DNA from: Tanypteryx hageni
Taxonomy: Eukaryota; Arthropoda; Insecta; Odonata; Petaluridae
Direction: 5' to 3'
DNA length: 64,000 nt
Assembly (NCBI GenBank): GCA_028673005.1
Contig: CM054118.1
Coordinates: 89,132,858-89,196,857 of the forward strand
Shown here: positions 61,465 to 64,000 of the stretch, in pieces
Layout of the letters: each line of letters starts with the position of its first letter
Numbering within the stretch: position 1 is the stretch's first letter
Notes under the pieces: generated by a model
What the model was told of the DNA's origin: nothing
Seen by the model: the letters and a program-made list of their open reading frames with translations, nothing else
Databases searched by the model: none
Made by a program: the position numbers and the translations under genes

Positions 61465-61644
61465 TTATAATGATGGAGGCGATGACTCATCGACGATGGT
61501 GGCTTTGGATGCACAGCCCCGAATTTCAAATATTCCGTAAACATGAGAGGGCGTGTTGGATGCAGCGGGTCCCTGATCGACTCCATTGAAAAAAAAGTGA
61601 AGCGTCCCGAATTGATTCCTCATCACACCAACTCGATCACCAAC
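61465..61644 (-). CDS. NHR gene exon 5 (aa 220-278)
   Basis: Acceptor TTTAG (minus) precedes 61644; entered in phase 0; stop TAA at 61467-61465. It encodes the most conserved NHR half, VGDRVGVMRNQFGTLHFFFN and GVDQGPAASNTPSHVYGIFE, to CASKATIVDESSPPSL. Confidence 0.87.
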   Translation of the reverse strand, partial: VGDRVGVMRNQFGTLHFFFNGVDQGPAASNTPSHVYGIFEIRGCASKATIVDESSPPSL

Positions 61645-63280
61645 CTAAAGATTAAATTATGCAAAAGGATTATGATTATTCACTAAAAATACTTCTTGAA
61701 GTTACTAAACGCAAAATGTACACCCGAAACCATTGAGAATAGCAAGGGGATTACGTACCTTAAGATCGACGGTGCTTCTTCCATAGTTAGGAAGCATTAT
61801 GGTGCCGTTTGAGTAGATGTTGACATTGTGATACATTTGAGCAAAAGGCCTATTTAAAAAAAATATTATAAAATCAACGCAGGAACTGGAGCTATTGAAG
61901 AGCATGAAAGTATTTTCCTTTGGGTCTAAAAGGCATTGATTTATGATAGAGAACACATCCATTTAGCATAATAAAGAAATGTATAATATTTATAATAATA
62001 TGATTCAAAGATTTCTGTTCTGGTCCAACGAGTGTTGGTTCATAAACGAATTTTCTCACTTTTTGAAGTTCTTATGTTAATTAGAAAAAATCATTTAAAA
62101 TTAATAACTTCAAATTTAGAGTGAGTGTGTGATGCATAACTTGCATTATTTTATTTTGTTCTACGTAACATTTAATGATTTTTTCAATTGAATATTTTAA
62201 AGAGTTTTAATGGATATATAAAAATTAACTCACGATTTGTACATTTCCGGTAAAATATCGATGTCGGTAGGGGTGCGTGTGATGATGCCGATTCCTATGG
62301 AATGGGTGAGTTTTTCATTTTCTTTTTTTATTTTTACTTCAAATATTTCATTATCCTTTAACGGTCGATTTGTGGAAACCACCGAATTGTATGGATCATT
62401 CACGCTGAAATGAACGTTAGAATAGCAGCGAACTTTAAACGCAGCGAAAGTAAAGATGAACAATCCAAATCACCATAAAGATTGCTAACTAGTAACAGTA
62501 TGCAGTAACGGCAACTTATCTCCTTAGACGAGCTCACTTAATTTTTTGTATTGTCCGTCCATTGGCCAGTATTGCAATATTTTTTCCACACCTTGGATGG
62601 AATGTCAGTTTATCTTGATTCATACGCATTTCGTCGAAAACTTCGACAGGGTTAGCTGAAGGAAAAAATTCACATTCATAATAGCAGTACCTTTTCTAGT
62701 TTAGAAAAATATTGACAGTAATTTTTCTAAAAATTAATGGATACAAAGCTGGTTTTCATATGAATGATATTCTCTTATCTTTCATTGGTTTCCTCATTGC
62801 TGAGAATTCGAGGCCTTATAAACAGCTTTCACTTTTGTTGTTATAAGGCACTCGTGGGGATAATAAATAACGGAGTTAGTCTCTTGTTTCTTCCCCATGA
62901 CTGATGATAATGACTAAAAATTTGGTGTTAAATTTGTCAAACGGGAACGTTTTTCAAGTATGTATGTTTAGTTGCTTTATGCGAGGATCAATTAAAAAAG
63001 TACCTTTGGACACCCCTTGGATGTAGATCACCCGCTTTCCTTCGCACTCGATGACTTGGTGCGCTGCGTCGAAATTCATGCTGCTCGATGAATTTCCGCA
63101 CTCCGCTCGGGCGGTGAACGTGTCCGCCCAGCCACTTGTTTGGTTCCTTCTGCTATTCACCGAAAGCTGAAGCCTTCGGCTGGTGCCTGGATCGGCGACG
63201 CAGTCTAAATTTGGCGTCAAGTCCTGCACCGTGCATTGGAAGAGAAAAAACACTATAAAAATGACGTGCGGCTTCACCAT
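61465..63280 (-). CDS. Secreted protein with a single C-terminal NHR domain (5 exons, 278 aa)
   Basis: Joined minus-strand CDS 63280-63004, 62655-62538, 62404-62234, 61849-61759 and 61644-61465. It totals 837 nt, in frame through four GT-AG introns. Residues 1-20 (MVKPHVIFIVFFLFQCTVQD) are a textbook signal peptide with no further membrane segment. Residues 21-107 are an unassigned Cys-containing region with sequons NQT and NSS. Residues about 109-270 are an NHR (Neuralized) domain: LTFHPRCGKNIAILANGRT, VVSTNRPLKDNEIFEVKI, IYSNGTIMLPNYG, VGDRVGVMRNQFGTLHFFFN, GVDQGPAASNTP, FEIRGCASKATIV. There is no RING finger and no second NHR. Known Neuralized and NEURL4 proteins are cytosolic, so the role here is unknown. 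Its secretory route, sequons and single domain suggest an extracellular binding protein; that is inference. Confidence 0.85.
61759..61849 (-). CDS. NHR gene exon 4 (aa 189-219)
   Basis: Acceptor TTTAAATAG before 61849, donor GTACGT after 61759. Exactly 91 nt: one base completing Ser189 plus 30 codons (PFAQMYHNVNIYSNGTIMLP to TVDLK). Contains the sequon NGT. Confidence 0.85.
62234..62404 (-). CDS. NHR gene exon 3 (aa 132-189)
   Basis: Acceptor CATTTCAG before 62404, donor GTGAGT after 62234. Its 5' base completes Asn132. Encodes VNDPYNSVVSTNRPLKDNEI, FEVKIKKENEKLTHSIGIGI and the TPTDIDILPEMYK segment. An upstream ATG frame in the intron (from 62463) is open but is not needed and breaks the NHR alignment. 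Confidence 0.85.
62538..62655 (-). CDS. NHR gene exon 2 (aa 93-132)
   Basis: Acceptor TTTTTTCCTTCAG before 62655, donor GTGAGC after 62538; 118 nt, entered in phase 1 and left in phase 2. Encodes NPVEVFDEMRMNQDKLTFHP and RCGKNIAILANGRTIQKI, the start of the NHR domain. The exon is too short to stand out as an open frame and was found by following splice phase and NHR motifs. Confidence 0.82.
63004..63280 (-). CDS. NHR gene exon 1: signal peptide and N-terminal region (aa 1-92)
   Basis: ATG at 63280-63278; donor GTACTT after 63004 (phase 1). An in-frame ATG at 63340 would put 20 polar residues before the signal peptide and lies at the expected transcription start, so the second ATG is preferred. 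After the signal peptide the sequence has Cys27, Cys62 and Cys80 (approximate) and two N-glycosylation sequons. Confidence 0.8.
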
Positions 63281-63366
63281 TTTCGAAATTGAATTCCAAA
63301 TGTTGAACGATGTGCTCCTTCTCTCAAGCGACGACTTCATATGACGTCGTTGGCTCGAGGAAGGGC

Positions 63367-63376
63367 TATTTATGCG
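63367..63376 (-). promoter_or_regulatory. TATA box of the secreted NHR gene
   Basis: The minus strand reads CATAAATAGC here. A start about 30 nt downstream falls near 63340, leaving a 5' leader of about 60 nt before the ATG at 63280. This supports the chosen start codon. Confidence 0.5.
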
Positions 63377-64000
63377 AATTTCTCAATTCTAAATCTTTCG
63401 GCAATCGTGATGTCGGTTATCCGTCGCCATGACTCGTGGGACATATTCTATTTTCTATCGGTGATTATAATAATTAATGTACTGGCGACAGATTTGACTT
63501 CACTTGGGTCAAATGTTCTCTTAACTCGATAAATATGTCATCACATCCGTGAACTCAAATTTATCGTAAAGTGAATGTCCTCATTTGAGACAAGTTGCAT
63601 GATTCGGAATTTTTTCTGATGAATGCTCTTTCATTGCATATACTTTAATTAAGTCGACATTCCTCTGTATATTTTAATGACTTGAATAAATCGAAGCGAT
63701 CATTAAATATATAAGCTGCGGCAATGATGCTAGTATTCATATTATCACCTTAATCTAGAAACACTATCCCGTGGCAATTAGTATTTGGTGTTAAAAGAAG
63801 CAAAAAATATGCCATCTTATTTATTCGAAAACGTTTTTCGCATAACCTGTTGGCAAAGATTAAGACGGTTCGAGAGGCAGAATAATCGCTTTTTCTTTCT
63901 TGGCGTAAATGTCGATATTGGCTTATGAAACGGGGCATGGAGCGGTTATATCTACGGAGCTCTCGATCAAACCACTTTTTTCAAGTACAGCAATTCCTAG
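63377..64000. other. Upstream flank of the NHR gene, no gene seen
   Basis: No recognisable coding frame, repeat pair or RNA gene; regulatory sequence for the minus-strand gene is expected but no specific site is claimed. Confidence 0.35.

Noticed and set aside
62230..62463. A separate 77-codon protein starting MFIFTFAAFKV
   Set aside because: The first part is intron; using the acceptor at 62405-62406 keeps phase with exon 2 and restores the NHR alignment.
63281..63340. The upstream in-frame ATG at 63340 as the start of the NHR protein
   Set aside because: It lies at the predicted transcription start and would bury the signal peptide behind 20 polar residues.

Overview
The window reads as arthropod, most probably insect, genomic DNA. 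It is AT-rich, has GT-AG introns of 5 to 12 kb, and holds transposable elements of nearly every eukaryotic class: Tc1/mariner, pogo/Tigger/Jerky, hAT, piggyBac, Helitron, non-LTR LINE, Penelope-like elements, tRNA-derived SINEs and many MITEs. I see no bacterial operon, CRISPR array or rRNA gene. I cannot name the species. Only two host genes can be assembled with confidence, and both read through in frame across canonical splice sites.

Layout. 1-10380 is intergenic and dominated by transposons: two head-to-head copies of a TA-flanked MITE family (called R1 here), a tRNA-derived SINE, a decayed Jerky/Tigger element, a MITE with long inverted repeats and a hAT-like MITE carrying a nested R1 copy. 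10381-11110 is a GC- and CpG-rich block with a CRE palindrome and is the best candidate promoter/5' leader of the first gene. 12938-46996 (+) is a five-exon sphingomyelin synthase family gene (461 codons) with the whole catalytic triad. Its four introns are packed with elements, including a four-level nest, two long foldbacks and a pogo/Tigger element of about 3.5 kb whose transposase lies one homopolymer base from an open frame. 46997 to about 49.3 kb is probably 3' UTR and flank. 49.3-60.4 kb is again transposon-dominated: a foldback, LINE and hAT pseudogenes, a Helitron 3' end, a SINE, a minisatellite and a 2.4-kb element with GC-rich termini.

61465-63280 (-) is a second complete gene, five exons and 278 codons. 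It encodes a protein with a clear signal peptide and one C-terminal NHR (Neuralized homology repeat) domain. It has a TATA box and a poly(A) signal at sensible distances. The NHR proteins I know act inside the cell, so a secreted one is the most unusual protein in the window. The two genes are convergent (tail to tail) and about 14.5 kb apart; nothing in the sequence links their functions.

The synthase works in membrane sphingolipid synthesis. Its N-terminal exon lacks a SAM domain and carries a His tract. The residue next to its catalytic histidine, reported to set head-group choice in mammalian enzymes, is glycine rather than Asp or Glu. All other coding remnants belong to mobile elements, and most have stop codons, frameshifts or internal deletions.
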